A stretch of DNA of 64,000 nt from an uncultured Actinomycetes bacterium (GCA_937926105.1 CALANS010000117.1:1-64000), one strand, 5' to 3'; counted from the first letter of the stretch, positions 25,866 through 35,585 are shown. Numbers and translations: made by a program. The notes: generated by a model from the letters alone, not told the origin.

Positions 25866-26824
25866 CGCTGGTCTCCTCCGCCATCGCTTGAATCCGGCCG
25901 CTGCGCCGGGTGGTCCTCGGGGAGCTGCCCGGACCGCTGCCGCGCCGCCGCCAGAGACCGCTGCAACGTCGGCACCGCCGCCAGCAGGTCGCGGGTGTAC
26001 TGCTCGCGGGGGCTGCGGTAGACCTGTTCGGTCGGCCCGGACTCCACCAGCCGACCACCGCGCAGCACCGCCACCCGGTCGCAAACCCGACGAATCACCG
26101 ACAGATCGTGCGAGACGAAGATCAGTGTCAGCTGCTGCCGGGCGGCGAGATCCTCGATCAAATCAAGGATCTGGGCCCGGATCGTGACGTCGAGGGCGGA
26201 CACCGCCTCATCGGCGATCAGGATCCGGGGGCCCGGCGCGATCGCCCGGGCGATGGAGATCCGCTGCCGCTGGCCGCCGGAGAATTGGTGCGGGAACCGG
26301 CGCGCGGCATCGGAATCCAGCCCCACGTCGGCCAACGCCCGGCGCACCGTGTCCGGGATGTCCGGGCGACCCAGCACCTGGAGTGGCTCGGCCACGATGT
26401 TGCCCACGCGCATCCGCGGGTCCAGGGAGGCCATCGGGTCCTGGAAGACGATCTGCAGGTTGCGCCGCAGAAAGCGCAGGTCCTTCTCCCGGCGACCGGT
26501 GATGTCGTTGCCCTCCACCAGGATCCGGCCGGTGGTCGGTCGGTCCAGGGCGGCGATCAGGCGCATCAGGGTGGTCTTGCCCGAGCCGGACTCGCCGACC
26601 ACACCAAATCGGGATCGCTGCGGGATGGACAGGGTCACATCGGCCAGCGCATCCACCCCGCCGGCCGGCCGGAACGGCGACGTCCGCCGCCGCTGGAACT
26701 GCCGGCCAACACCGGTCAGCTCGACCGCCGGGACATCGACGGCCCGAGCGGTACCCGGATCGCCGGTCCCGGTGCGGTCTCCCGCCGCGGCGCCGGACTC
26801 GGTGCCGGGTCGTGGTTCCGTCAC
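25862..26824 (-). CDS. Oligopeptide-type ABC transporter ATP-binding protein (OppF/DppF)
   Basis: A 320-residue ATPase with a Walker A (GESGSGKTT), Walker B (RILIADEAVSALD), the ABC signature FSGGQRQRI and the terminal His (SHDL). The long linker and late LLAAVP segment are typical of Dpp/Opp second ATPases. The GTG overlaps the OppD-like stop by four bases (GTGA). It pairs with the OppD-like ATPase to drive the permeases. Confidence 0.93.
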   Translation of the reverse strand: MTEPRPGTESGAAAGDRTGTGDPGTARAVDVPAVELTGVGRQFQRRRTSPFRPAGGVDALADVTLSIPQRSRFGVVGESGSGKTTLMRLIAALDRPTTGRILVEGNDITGRREKDLRFLRRNLQIVFQDPMASLDPRMRVGNIVAEPLQVLGRPDIPDTVRRALADVGLDSDAARRFPHQFSGGQRQRISIARAIAPGPRILIADEAVSALDVTIRAQILDLIEDLAARQQLTLIFVSHDLSVIRRVCDRVAVLRGGRLVESGPTEQVYRSPREQYTRDLLAAVPTLQRSLAAARQRSGQLPEDHPAQRPDSSDGGGDQR

Positions 26825-27675
26825 GACAGCCCCCCGGATTCGAGGCTTTCCGGCTCGTCCAGGGTCAGATCCGCGTCGGCCAGCAACCGGCGGGTGTGCT
26901 CGTGCCGCGGATCGGTGAGCACGGTGGTCACCGGCCCGCGCTCCACCACCCGGCCCTGCCACATCACCAGCAGGTAGTCGCACACCGACGCCACCACCGC
27001 GAGGTCGTGCGAGATGAACAGCAACGCCGAGCCCATCGCGGTGGCACGCTCGTCGATCAGCTCCAGCACCCTCGCCTGCACGCTGACATCCAGCGCCGTG
27101 GTGGGCTCGTCGCAAATCAGCAGCGCCGGGTTGTTGGCCAGTGCGATGGCCAATACCACCCGCTGCCGCTGCCCGCCGGAGAGCTGATGCGGAAAGGACC
27201 GCGCGATCCGCGGCGGGTCGGGCAGCCCGACGGCCTCCAGCAGGTCCAGCACCGCCCGGCGCGCCGCCGCCCGGGATCCCTGGGTGCGGTGCACCAGCAT
27301 GGCCTCGGCCACCTGCCGGTCCACCCTGCTGGTCGGGTTGAGCGCCGTCATCGGCTCCTGGAACACCATGCCGGTCAGCCGGCCGCGGGCACCGGCCAGC
27401 ACTCGCTCCGGGGCGCGCAACAGATCCGGGCCGAACCCGGCCAGGCGCACCGAACCGGTGGCGGTCAACCCGTCCGGCAGCAGCCCGGCAATCGCCATGC
27501 AAGTCAAGGTCTTTCCGGAACCGGAGGCCCCGATGATGCCGACCCGCTGGCGCGGGCCGATGGTGAACGAGACGTCCCGCACCAGCGGCATCCGGCCGGC
27601 CGAGATCGATAGCCCGTCCACCTGCAACACCGGGGAGCCCGAACTCATCCCAGTGCCCGGCACGGTGCCCGTCAC
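26821..27675 (-). CDS. Oligopeptide-type ABC transporter ATP-binding protein (OppD/DppD)
   Basis: A 284-residue ATPase of the OppD type: Walker A (GASGSGKTL), signature LSGGQRQRVV, Walker B (LLICDEPTTALD) and SHDL. I chose the GTG at 27675 because it shares a four-base GTGA overlap with the permease stop, the coupling used at every gene junction downstream. An ATG ten codons further in is an alternative. Confidence 0.92.
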   Translation of the reverse strand: MTGTVPGTGMSSGSPVLQVDGLSISAGRMPLVRDVSFTIGPRQRVGIIGASGSGKTLTCMAIAGLLPDGLTATGSVRLAGFGPDLLRAPERVLAGARGRLTGMVFQEPMTALNPTSRVDRQVAEAMLVHRTQGSRAAARRAVLDLLEAVGLPDPPRIARSFPHQLSGGQRQRVVLAIALANNPALLICDEPTTALDVSVQARVLELIDERATAMGSALLFISHDLAVVASVCDYLLVMWQGRVVERGPVTTVLTDPRHEHTRRLLADADLTLDEPESLESGGLS

Positions 27676-28550
27676 CGCCCCTCCAGTCGTGGGTCGAAGC
27701 GGTCCCGCAGCCCGTCGCCCAGCAGGTTGAAGCCCAGCACCGCCAGGGCGATGGCCACACCGGGCCAGACAACGAGCATCGGGTGGATGCTGATCACCGC
27801 CTGGCCGTCGTAGAGCATGCGACCCCAGGACGGCGTGGTGGGTCCGGCGCCCAACCCGAGGTAGCTCAGCGCCGCCTCGGCCAGGATCGCAATGGCGTAG
27901 GCCACCGAGCACTGCACGATCACCAGGCCGACAACGTTGGGCAGCACGTGCTTGATGGCGATCGCCGGCCCGCGCATGCCGGATGCCCGCGCGGCCAGCA
28001 CGAAGTCCGACGACATCACCCGGATGGTGCCCGAGCGCACCACCCGGATGAAGGTGGGCACGCTGCCAATTCCAATCGCCGTCATCGCCGAGGTCAGCGA
28101 CGCCCCGAAGACCGTCGCGAAGATCAGCGCGATCAGCAATCCGGGGAAGGCGAGCCAGATGTCGGTGACGCGCATCAGGAATTCGCTCCACCGCGGGCGC
28201 AGCATGCCCGCCGCGATGCCCAGCGGGGTTCCGACGACCATGGCGATACCCACGGCCACGATCCCGACGTACAGCGTGGTGCGCGACCCCGCCATCAGCC
28301 AGGAGACGATGTCCCGGCCACGCAGGTCGGTGCCCAACAGGTGCCCGCCGACGCCCGGCGGGGTGGCGAAGTTGTTGGTGTCGGTGAAATCGGTGGGGAA
28401 CGGGGTCCACAGGAACGAGACCAGGGCGGTGGCCACGATCAACACCACGATCGTGGCGCCCACCACCAGCAGCGGGCCGACCCGCCGTCGGCCCGTCACC
28501 ACCGAGGTTTCCGGGGGCAATGCCGGGTCCATCACCTGTTGCTCGCTCAT
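27672..28550 (-). CDS. Oligopeptide-type ABC transporter permease (DppC type)
   Basis: A 292-residue permease with about six helices and an N-terminal hydrophobic segment. LLGTDLRGRDIVSWLMAG is the diagnostic DppC/OppC block, and the ATPase-contacting EAA region and LSYLGLG follow. It forms the channel with the DppB-type permease, whose stop is four bases upstream. Confidence 0.93.
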   Translation of the reverse strand: MSEQQVMDPALPPETSVVTGRRRVGPLLVVGATIVVLIVATALVSFLWTPFPTDFTDTNNFATPPGVGGHLLGTDLRGRDIVSWLMAGSRTTLYVGIVAVGIAMVVGTPLGIAAGMLRPRWSEFLMRVTDIWLAFPGLLIALIFATVFGASLTSAMTAIGIGSVPTFIRVVRSGTIRVMSSDFVLAARASGMRGPAIAIKHVLPNVVGLVIVQCSVAYAIAILAEAALSYLGLGAGPTTPSWGRMLYDGQAVISIHPMLVVWPGVAIALAVLGFNLLGDGLRDRFDPRLEGR

Positions 28551-28554
28551 GCCG

Positions 28555-29496
28555 TCACCGCCTGCGCAGCCGGGGATCGATCACGGTGTACAGCACGTCG
28601 ACCACGAAGCTGATCGCCAACGAGATCACCACGATGGTGACGACGATTCCCTGCACGGCCAACCTGTCCTGCCGGGCCACCGAGTCGGCCAGGAACGATC
28701 CGATCCCCGGGATCACGAACACCCGCTCGACCACCACCGCGCCGATCAGGATCGTCACCAATTGAACCCCGAGCACCGTCAGCACCGGGATGGAGGCGTT
28801 GCGGAATCCGTGCCGCACCACCGCCCCGGCCGCCGTCAGACCCTTGGAGCGGGCGGTGCGCAGGTAGTCCTGCCCCATCTCGTCCAGCAGCGCGGACCGC
28901 ACGTAGCGAGCCAGCACGGCGCCCTGCACCAGTCCCAACGACAGCCACGGCAGGATCATGTGCTGCACGAAGCCGCCGGGATCCTGGGCCGGTACAACGT
29001 AGCCATTCGCGGGGAGCCAGCCCAACGCCACCGCGAACAGCGCGACCATCAGAATGCCGGCCAGGAACGCCGGCACCGCGATGCCCAGCTGGCTCAGCCC
29101 GGACAGTACCGCGCCGGACGCCTTGCCATTGCGCAGCGCGGCGAGCGACCCGATGGGCACCGCCACCACCAACGCGACCACAATGCCGCCGAGCACCAGC
29201 CACAGGGTCACCTGCAGCCGATCCGCGATCTGGGGTCCGATCGGCAGCTGCGTCACGTACGAGGTGCCGAAGTCGCCGTGCGCCATGCCGCCCACCCACG
29301 ACAGGTACTGGGTGAGCAGTGAGCGGTCCAGCCCCATCTGGTGACGCAGCGCCGCCAACGCCTCCTTGGTCGCGTCGACCCCCAGTGCCGTGCGGGCCGG
29401 ATCGCCGACCGCGGACAGCAGCAGAAACACGATGATCGACGCGACCAGCGCGCTGACCAGAAAGATCAGCAGGCGCCGAGCAAGATGCCACCACAC
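28555..29496 (-). CDS. Oligopeptide-type ABC transporter permease (DppB type)
   Basis: A 313-residue permease. The opening RRLLIFLVSALVASIIVFLLL and GDFGTSYVTQLPIG are typical of the DppB/OppB family, and the EAA loop (LRTARSKGLTAAGAVVRHG) is present. GTG 29496 follows the binding-protein stop by 22 bases and has no strong ribosome site, consistent with coupling to the upstream gene. Confidence 0.93.
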   Translation of the reverse strand: MWWHLARRLLIFLVSALVASIIVFLLLSAVGDPARTALGVDATKEALAALRHQMGLDRSLLTQYLSWVGGMAHGDFGTSYVTQLPIGPQIADRLQVTLWLVLGGIVVALVVAVPIGSLAALRNGKASGAVLSGLSQLGIAVPAFLAGILMVALFAVALGWLPANGYVVPAQDPGGFVQHMILPWLSLGLVQGAVLARYVRSALLDEMGQDYLRTARSKGLTAAGAVVRHGFRNASIPVLTVLGVQLVTILIGAVVVERVFVIPGIGSFLADSVARQDRLAVQGIVVTIVVISLAISFVVDVLYTVIDPRLRRR

Positions 29497-29518
29497 CGTC
29501 GCAGGACCGGGTCCCGGC

Positions 29519-31234
29519 TCAGCTGACCGACAGCTGGTAGACGTTCAGCCCCTCGGTAATGGCGTTCTTCGGCAGGCCGTGCACGGTGGAGTCGACCACC
29601 ATCAGATTCGGGAACGCCCACAGCCACACGGCGGCAGCCTGGTCGGCGAGGATCGTCACCACCTTCTGGAAATCGGACACGAAGGTCTGCTCGTCGCCGG
29701 CGTCGCCCTCCTGCTCCAGCGTGGTGACCTGCGGGTCGACGAACTGCGTGTAGTAGTCGTCCTTGCCGGAGAAGACGTTGGTGACGTCGAACTGCTCGAC
29801 GTGGTTGACGATCGTCAGATCGTAGTTGTAGGGAGCGCCGAAGGTGTGTGCCAGCCAGTTGTCCCACGTCACGGTCTGTACGTCCAGCGTGATCCCCGCC
29901 TGCGCCAGCTGGGACTTGATGATCGGCGCGGCGGCGACCGCATAGGGCAGCGACGACGCAATGGTCAATGTGAGCTTGAGGTTGGACTGGCCCGCCTCGG
30001 CCAGCAACTGCTTGGCCTTGGCGACGTCGTGCGGGTACTTGTTGGCCAGATCCACATACCACGGGTCGGTCGGCACCTCGTGCGATCCGATCAGGGTGCC
30101 GTACCCGGCCCAGGCGCCCTTGAGGATGGCCTCCCGGTCCAGCGCGTAATTGATGGCCTGGCGCACCTTGATGTTGCTCAACGGCGACTTCTTGTTGTTG
30201 ATCGCCATCATCACCTTGCCGGTGGTGGTGCCCTCGATGATCTGGTACTTGGGGTTGTTCTTGAACTGGTCGAGCACCTGCGGTGTGGGCACCGTGGTGA
30301 TGACCTGGATGCCGCCGGTCAGGAAGGAGTTGTTCATGGCGGTCGGGTCGGTGAAGTACTTGAACACCACCGTCTTGATCGGGGCCTGGGCACCCCAGTA
30401 CTTGTCGTTGCGGTTCAACGTGATCGAGTCGCCGTGCTGCCAGGTGCCCAGCGTGTAGGGGCCGGTGCCGATGGCCTCGGTAGCCAGCTTGTTCACATGC
30501 TGGGGGCTCATCATGGCGCCCACCCGCGAGGCCATCTTGTACAGCCAGAGGTTGCTCGGCTGCTTGAGGACCACCTTCAGCTCGGTCGGCGACACCGCCG
30601 TCGCGCTGTCGACCACGTCCATGTACTTCTTGACGCCGTTGGTCCAGGTGTTCTTCACATAGTTGATCGAGAAGGCGGCATCCTCGGCGGTGAACGGGCT
30701 GCCGTCGGAGAAGGTGACGTTCGGCTCAAGCTCGAAGGTATAGGTCTTGCGGTCGGCCGCCAGCGTCCAGCTCTTGGCCAGGCACGGCCGCAGCGAGCCG
30801 TCGTCCGGGTTCTGCGCGACCAGCGTCTGGTAGACGTTGCCCAGCAGCAGCTGCGGCGCCTGCGCGCCGCTCTGCGTGGTGAAGTCCAGGCTGGTCGGTT
30901 CCAACACCAGCCCCAGGTTGAGGGTGGCGTCGGAGGGCTTGGCGTCGGCGTTGGTCGGCTTCGCGCAGGGGTTGTCGGCGGCGGGGGTGCCGGTTCCGGA
31001 GGACGGCGTGCTGCCGGACTCGGTCGACGTGCCGCCGGACTCGGTCGACGCGCCACCGGAGGACGGCGACTGCCCGCTCGGGGTGGACGGGCTCGACGAG
31101 CCACCGCTGGTCGCCGGCTGCTGGGACGTCGGCTGGTTGGAGGACGTCGTCCCCGCTCCTGCGCTGCATCCCGCCAGTACCAGCGCCGCCGCGGTCGCCA
31201 CGGCGACCAGGGCTCGCGAAGCAGTCAGTCTCAT
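29519..31234 (-). CDS. Peptide/solute-binding lipoprotein (SBP_bac_5 type)
   Basis: A 571-residue lipoprotein. The signal peptide ends in ALVLAGC, followed by a Ser/Pro/Gly-rich linker with SGG-type repeats, then a family-5 binding domain (PQLLLGNVYQTLVA, TFSDGSPFTAEDAAFSI, VRQAINYALDREAI). It binds the substrate outside and delivers it to the DppB/DppC channel. AAAGGA six bases before ATG 31234 fixes the start; an open frame upstream to 31450 is not supported. It begins a tightly packed operon with both permeases, both ATPases, two amide hydrolases and an aldehyde dehydrogenase. Confidence 0.94.
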   Translation of the reverse strand: MRLTASRALVAVATAAALVLAGCSAGAGTTSSNQPTSQQPATSGGSSSPSTPSGQSPSSGGASTESGGTSTESGSTPSSGTGTPAADNPCAKPTNADAKPSDATLNLGLVLEPTSLDFTTQSGAQAPQLLLGNVYQTLVAQNPDDGSLRPCLAKSWTLAADRKTYTFELEPNVTFSDGSPFTAEDAAFSINYVKNTWTNGVKKYMDVVDSATAVSPTELKVVLKQPSNLWLYKMASRVGAMMSPQHVNKLATEAIGTGPYTLGTWQHGDSITLNRNDKYWGAQAPIKTVVFKYFTDPTAMNNSFLTGGIQVITTVPTPQVLDQFKNNPKYQIIEGTTTGKVMMAINNKKSPLSNIKVRQAINYALDREAILKGAWAGYGTLIGSHEVPTDPWYVDLANKYPHDVAKAKQLLAEAGQSNLKLTLTIASSLPYAVAAAPIIKSQLAQAGITLDVQTVTWDNWLAHTFGAPYNYDLTIVNHVEQFDVTNVFSGKDDYYTQFVDPQVTTLEQEGDAGDEQTFVSDFQKVVTILADQAAAVWLWAFPNLMVVDSTVHGLPKNAITEGLNVYQLSVS

Positions 31235-31343
31235 CCGCAGTCCTTTCGTTACCCCGCCGCCTGGCCGGTTGACAGGGATCATCGCATCCACCCGCCCGAT
31301 GTGGAAGGACCAGGGTGGGCTCGACGGGCGCGCGGCATGTTCG

Positions 31344-33587
31344 TCAATCCACCGGGTCGAACAGTGGCGCCGGACCCTCGTGCGGGGCCACCTCGACGGT
31401 GACCGTCCCGATCGTCCCGGTGAACGCGAACTCCCCGGCGTAGTCGTCACACACCGGGGACAGCGCGTCTCGGCCGATGTCCAGACCCTCCCAGCCCAGG
31501 AAGTCCGGCAGGATCCGCGGAAACGGCGTCTGCCCGGCGGGCTCGCCGTCGACGAGCAGCCGACCCACGCCCCGCTGCTCGCCGGTCAGGGTGAACCGGA
31601 ACCCGACCGTGCACCCGCCCACCGGCAGCGGACGATCCGAACGCAGCCGGTAGTGCGTGCCGAGGAAGTTGTAGTCGTAGTGCAGATGATCGTCCCGGAC
31701 GAACAACACATACCCGCTGCTCACCCCGCCGAGGGCGACCAGCACCCCCTGGTCCGCGGCGCTGGTGCGATAGATGTCCACGGTGATGGCATGGTCCCGG
31801 TTCATGGTGGGCGGCGCGGCCGACACCGGCAGGTGGCTCATCCCCGGGTAGTAGGTGAACCTGGTCCGGGCTCGCGGCGAGCCGGGCCGCGGCACCTTGG
31901 CCCGCACCGCGAACCGTTCGTCGTCCAGCGGCAGCACCCCGTACCGCTCGGCCTGCTCCCAGAACAGCTCGGTGAGTTCGGCCAGCCGGCCGGGCTCGTC
32001 GCTGGCGCGATCGTGGCATTCGGTCGGGTCGGTGGGCAGGTGGTAAAGCTCCCACACGTCGTCGGAGTAGTCGGTGCCGCGCTGGTGGTAGGTCACGGCC
32101 TTGTCGCCATCGTGATAGATCGCTCGGTGCCCGAACATCTCGAAATGCTGGGTGCGCCGGCGGCTTTCGGCGCACGGATCGGTGAAGGTGTAGGACATGT
32201 CGATGCCGTGCATCGACATCTGGTCGATGCCCCGATGCACCGGCGGCGGCGTGATGCCCACCATGTTCAGCACCGTCGGGGTGATGTCGATGACGTGGTG
32301 GAACTGGTTGCGCACTCCCCCGGCGGCGCCGATGCCGGCCGGCCAATGCACCAGCAGCGGGTCCCGCACGCCGCCCTCGTGGGTGTTCTGCTTGTAGCGC
32401 TTGAGCGGGGTGTTGCTGACCTGCGCCCAGCCCCAGGGGTAGTTCGGCTGGGCTGCCGGTCCGCCGATCTCGTCCAGCCGGTCCAGGTTATCGGCCAGAT
32501 CCTCGGCAATGCCGTTCTGGTAGGCGGTGGTGTTCAGCGAACCCTGGGCGCCACCCTCCTGGCTGGCCCCGTTGTCGCTCAGCAGCACCAGGACGGTGTT
32601 GCGCAGCCGGCCGATCCGGTCCAGGAACGCGACGAACCGGCCCAGCTCGTGGTCGGTGTGCTCGACCATCGCCGCGTAGGCCTCCTGCAGCCGGGCGGCC
32701 AATCGCCGCTCGTCGGGCGGCAGGTCCGCCCAGGCGGCGACGCCGGGATTGCGCGGCGCGAGCGTGGTCCCGGCCGGGAACAGGCCCAGGTCGATCTGCC
32801 GGCGCAGCCGGGCGTCCCGGATCTCGTCCCACCCGGCGTCGAACCGGCCGCGCTGTCGGCGCAGGAACTCGTCCGGCGCCTGGTGCGGTGCGTGCGCGGC
32901 ACCGAACGCCAGGTAGAGGAAGAACGGCTTGTCGGGCGTGACGCTGGTCTGGTCCCGAACGAAGTCGATGGCGTGGTCGACCAGGTCGGTGCTCAGGTGG
33001 TAGCCGTCCTCGGGCCTCGCCGGTGGGTCGATGTGGTGATTGTCGGCGGTCAGCTCGGGGTAGAAGCTGTCGGTCTCGGCGCCGAGAAACCCGTAGTAGC
33101 GCTCGAACCCACGGCCCAGCGGCCACTGGTCGAACGGGCCGGCGGCGCTGGTGTGCTCGCTCGGCGCCAGGTGCCACTTGCCGACGCACATCGTGGAAAA
33201 GCCGGCGTCCAACAGGATCTCGGCCACGGTCGCCGCGCGGTGGCTGATCCGTCCCCGGCCGCTGGGAAAGCCGGTGTCCAGGTTGGAGAGCATCCGCATC
33301 CCGACCGAGTGGTGGTTGCGCCCGGTCAGCAGGCTGGCCCGGGTCGGCGAGCACAGCGTGGTGGTGTGGAAGTTCGTGTACTGCAGACCTCCGGCTGCCA
33401 GCCGGTCGAACGTCGGAGTGTCCAGCTCCGACCCGTAGCAGCCCAGATCTGCAAAGCCCACGTCGTCGAGCACCACGTACACGACGTTCGGTGTCCCCGG
33501 CGGTGGTCCCGTCGGCTCCTCCCACCAAGGCTCGGAGGATTGGATGGTCCGGGCGATGCGGCCCTGGAACGGCTGGTCGGCGGCCAT
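31344..33587 (-). CDS. Type I sulfatase (arylsulfatase family)
   Basis: A 747-residue sulfatase. Cys79 in CSPTRASLLTGRN is the residue that would be converted to formylglycine; Asp41/Asp42 (LDDVGF) and DNGAS are metal ligands. The motif is of the Cys-type CxPxR, so a formylglycine-generating enzyme is needed, and none is in the window. The C-terminal roughly 200 residues are an extra beta-rich extension. There is no signal peptide, so it is likely cytoplasmic. It lies 110 bp upstream of the peptide-binding lipoprotein on the same strand and could belong to the same transcription unit, releasing sulfate from the imported compound. Confidence 0.93.
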   Translation of the reverse strand: MAADQPFQGRIARTIQSSEPWWEEPTGPPPGTPNVVYVVLDDVGFADLGCYGSELDTPTFDRLAAGGLQYTNFHTTTLCSPTRASLLTGRNHHSVGMRMLSNLDTGFPSGRGRISHRAATVAEILLDAGFSTMCVGKWHLAPSEHTSAAGPFDQWPLGRGFERYYGFLGAETDSFYPELTADNHHIDPPARPEDGYHLSTDLVDHAIDFVRDQTSVTPDKPFFLYLAFGAAHAPHQAPDEFLRRQRGRFDAGWDEIRDARLRRQIDLGLFPAGTTLAPRNPGVAAWADLPPDERRLAARLQEAYAAMVEHTDHELGRFVAFLDRIGRLRNTVLVLLSDNGASQEGGAQGSLNTTAYQNGIAEDLADNLDRLDEIGGPAAQPNYPWGWAQVSNTPLKRYKQNTHEGGVRDPLLVHWPAGIGAAGGVRNQFHHVIDITPTVLNMVGITPPPVHRGIDQMSMHGIDMSYTFTDPCAESRRRTQHFEMFGHRAIYHDGDKAVTYHQRGTDYSDDVWELYHLPTDPTECHDRASDEPGRLAELTELFWEQAERYGVLPLDDERFAVRAKVPRPGSPRARTRFTYYPGMSHLPVSAAPPTMNRDHAITVDIYRTSAADQGVLVALGGVSSGYVLFVRDDHLHYDYNFLGTHYRLRSDRPLPVGGCTVGFRFTLTGEQRGVGRLLVDGEPAGQTPFPRILPDFLGWEGLDIGRDALSPVCDDYAGEFAFTGTIGTVTVEVAPHEGPAPLFDPVD

Positions 33588-33671
33588 CGGTGCGACCTAC
33601 CTCGGTGGTGTGACGCCCGGGAGGACCACAGGCAGCGGACGGGAGCGAGTAACGGGTGGCCGAAGCCGCAG

Positions 33672-35114
33672 TTACCGCCCAGGTGGTGGGGCCTGCGGCG
33701 TTTGCTGGCCGGGGTAGCCGTAGCCGGGTGGCGGCTCTGGGGGGTAGCCATATGGATGGCTGCCCGGTGCGGGGGGGTTCGGCCCGGTGGGCCCGTTCGG
33801 ACCGGCCGGCCCCTGGCCGGGTGCCGCGGTGGGCCCGGTGGCCGGTGGCGCCGGGAACGGTGGCACCGGCGGGATCTGCGCGGGCGCCGGCTGCGACCCG
33901 GACGGAGCCGCGTGGCTACCTCGCGGGGCCGGCGGCGGGGTGGCGGGGTCTGCCGCGCCCGGGATCTCCTTGGGTGCTGCCGCGGCCCGAGCCGCGGCAG
34001 CGGCGGCGTCCTTCTCTGCGATGGTCACCGAGGCCTCCTGCTCGGCGGCCCGCACCGCCCGGGCGACCTCCTCGGCGGAGGTGCCACCGAACCAGTCCTT
34101 CACGTCGTCGTCGATGACCCCGGCGTTGGACTCCGGCACCTCCTCGGTGCTGGGCTCGTAGCGGAACACCCCGTCATCGCCCTTGGTGCCCAGCATCCGG
34201 CCGAAGCCCTCCAGCGCCTTGGAGAAGTCGGACGGGATCATCCACACCTTGTTGGCGTCGCCCTGGGCCATCTGCGGCAGGGTCTGCAGGTACTGATAGG
34301 CCAGCAGCTCCGGAGTGGGCCGGCCGGCCTTCACCGCCGCGAACACCTTCTCGATGGCCTTGGCCTGCCCCTGTGCCTGCAGGTACCGGGCCGCCCGCTC
34401 ACCCTGCGCACGCAGGATCCGGGACTGCCGCTCACCTTCGGCCGCCAGGATCGCCGACTGCTTGGCACCCTCGGCGGACAGCACGGCCGCCTGCTTGTTG
34501 CCCTCGGCCGTCTTGATGGCCGACTCCCGCTGCCCTTCGGCCGTCAGGATCATGGCGCGCTTGTCCCGGTCGGCGCGCATCTGCTTTTCCATGGAGTCCT
34601 GGATCGAGGGCGGCGGGTCGATCGCCTTCAGCTCAACCCGCGCCACCCGGATGCCCCACTTGCCGGTCGCCTCGTCCAGCACGCCGCGCAGCTGGCCGTT
34701 GATGCGGTCACGGCTGGTCAGCGTCGCCTCCAGATCCATGGAGCCGACGACGTTGCGCAGCGTGGTGGTGGTCAGCTGCTCGACCGCCACGATGTAGTTG
34801 GCAATCTCGTAGACCGCCGCGCGCGGGTCGGTTACCTGGAAGTACACCACCGTATCGATGGACACCGTCAGGTTGTCCTCGGTGATCACCGGCTGCGGCG
34901 GGAAGGACACCACCTGCTCGCGGAGGTCGATGCGGGCCCGGATGCGGTCTAAGAATGGGGCCAGCCACACCAGTCCGGCGCCGCTCGCCTTGTGGAAGCG
35001 GCCCAGCCGCTCGATCACCGCGGCCTGCGCCTGCGGGATCACCTTCACCGAACGCAGCACGATGATGATCGCCAACACGGCGATCACGATGACGACGATC
35101 AGAACCGGATCCAT
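33672..35114 (-). CDS. SPFH/Band 7 (stomatin-like) protein
   Basis: A 480-residue protein with an N-terminal transmembrane helix (LIVVIVIAVLAIIIVLRSV), an SPFH domain (VIPQAQAAVIERLGRFHK to about residue 170), a helical coiled segment with AEG repeats (about 190-260) and a Pro/Gly/Ala-rich C-terminal tail (about 390-480). SPFH proteins scaffold membrane microdomains or support membrane proteases. It starts three bases after the NfeD stop, the standard SPFH/NfeD pair. The proline-rich tail is longer than in simple stomatin homologues. Confidence 0.92.
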   Translation of the reverse strand: MDPVLIVVIVIAVLAIIIVLRSVKVIPQAQAAVIERLGRFHKASGAGLVWLAPFLDRIRARIDLREQVVSFPPQPVITEDNLTVSIDTVVYFQVTDPRAAVYEIANYIVAVEQLTTTTLRNVVGSMDLEATLTSRDRINGQLRGVLDEATGKWGIRVARVELKAIDPPPSIQDSMEKQMRADRDKRAMILTAEGQRESAIKTAEGNKQAAVLSAEGAKQSAILAAEGERQSRILRAQGERAARYLQAQGQAKAIEKVFAAVKAGRPTPELLAYQYLQTLPQMAQGDANKVWMIPSDFSKALEGFGRMLGTKGDDGVFRYEPSTEEVPESNAGVIDDDVKDWFGGTSAEEVARAVRAAEQEASVTIAEKDAAAAAARAAAAPKEIPGAADPATPPPAPRGSHAAPSGSQPAPAQIPPVPPFPAPPATGPTAAPGQGPAGPNGPTGPNPPAPGSHPYGYPPEPPPGYGYPGQQTPQAPPPGR

Positions 35115-35117
35115 GAC

Positions 35118-35585
35118 TCATGGCCCCCAAATCACGACCGCGGTGGCTCCGCGGACCTCGACAACGGTGACGGGGGTACCCGGCGGCAACGGCCGGTGAC
35201 CGTCCACGCCGATCGCCGACCAGACCTCCCCGCCGATCTTGACCTGGCCGCCCGTCGTATCGACGGTTGAGATGACAGTAGCCTTCGACCCGAGCACCGC
35301 GTCAATTCCCGTGCGGACCCGCGAGGGCCGCAGGTAGCGTCGCTTTAGGTGCGGGCGCAGGCCGAAGACCAGCGCCACCGAGGACACCGCGAACACCAGG
35401 AGCTGCAGCCACAGCCACTCGCTGCCGAAGGCGTCGCCGAAGGGCGGCCCGGCGAACAGCGAGACGACCGCCGAGATCGCGGCGCCGCCGGAGAGCATGA
35501 GCAGCACGAACTCGCCACCCAGCAATTCGGCGGCTCCGAACCCCACCGCGATGATCAACCAGACCCATGCCGCCATGCGCCTCAT
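35118..35585 (-). CDS. NfeD-family membrane protein
   Basis: A 155-residue protein with three or so hydrophobic segments and a C-terminal OB-like domain (ATVISTVDTTGGQVKIGGEVWSA and VTVVEVRGATAVV). It belongs to the short NfeD proteins that pair with SPFH proteins, as here. The first start, ATG 35585, is used; ATG 35576 is an in-frame alternative. Likely role: membrane partner of the stomatin-like protein. Confidence 0.88.
   Translation of the reverse strand: MRRMAAWVWLIIAVGFGAAELLGGEFVLLMLSGGAAISAVVSLFAGPPFGDAFGSEWLWLQLLVFAVSSVALVFGLRPHLKRRYLRPSRVRTGIDAVLGSKATVISTVDTTGGQVKIGGEVWSAIGVDGHRPLPPGTPVTVVEVRGATAVVIWGP

Noticed and set aside
30837..34952. Very long plus-strand open frame (about 1370 codons) across the sulfatase and SPFH genes
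   Set aside because: It is antisense to well-supported genes, has no recognisable domain and has Arg/His-rich composition typical of shadow frames in high-GC DNA.
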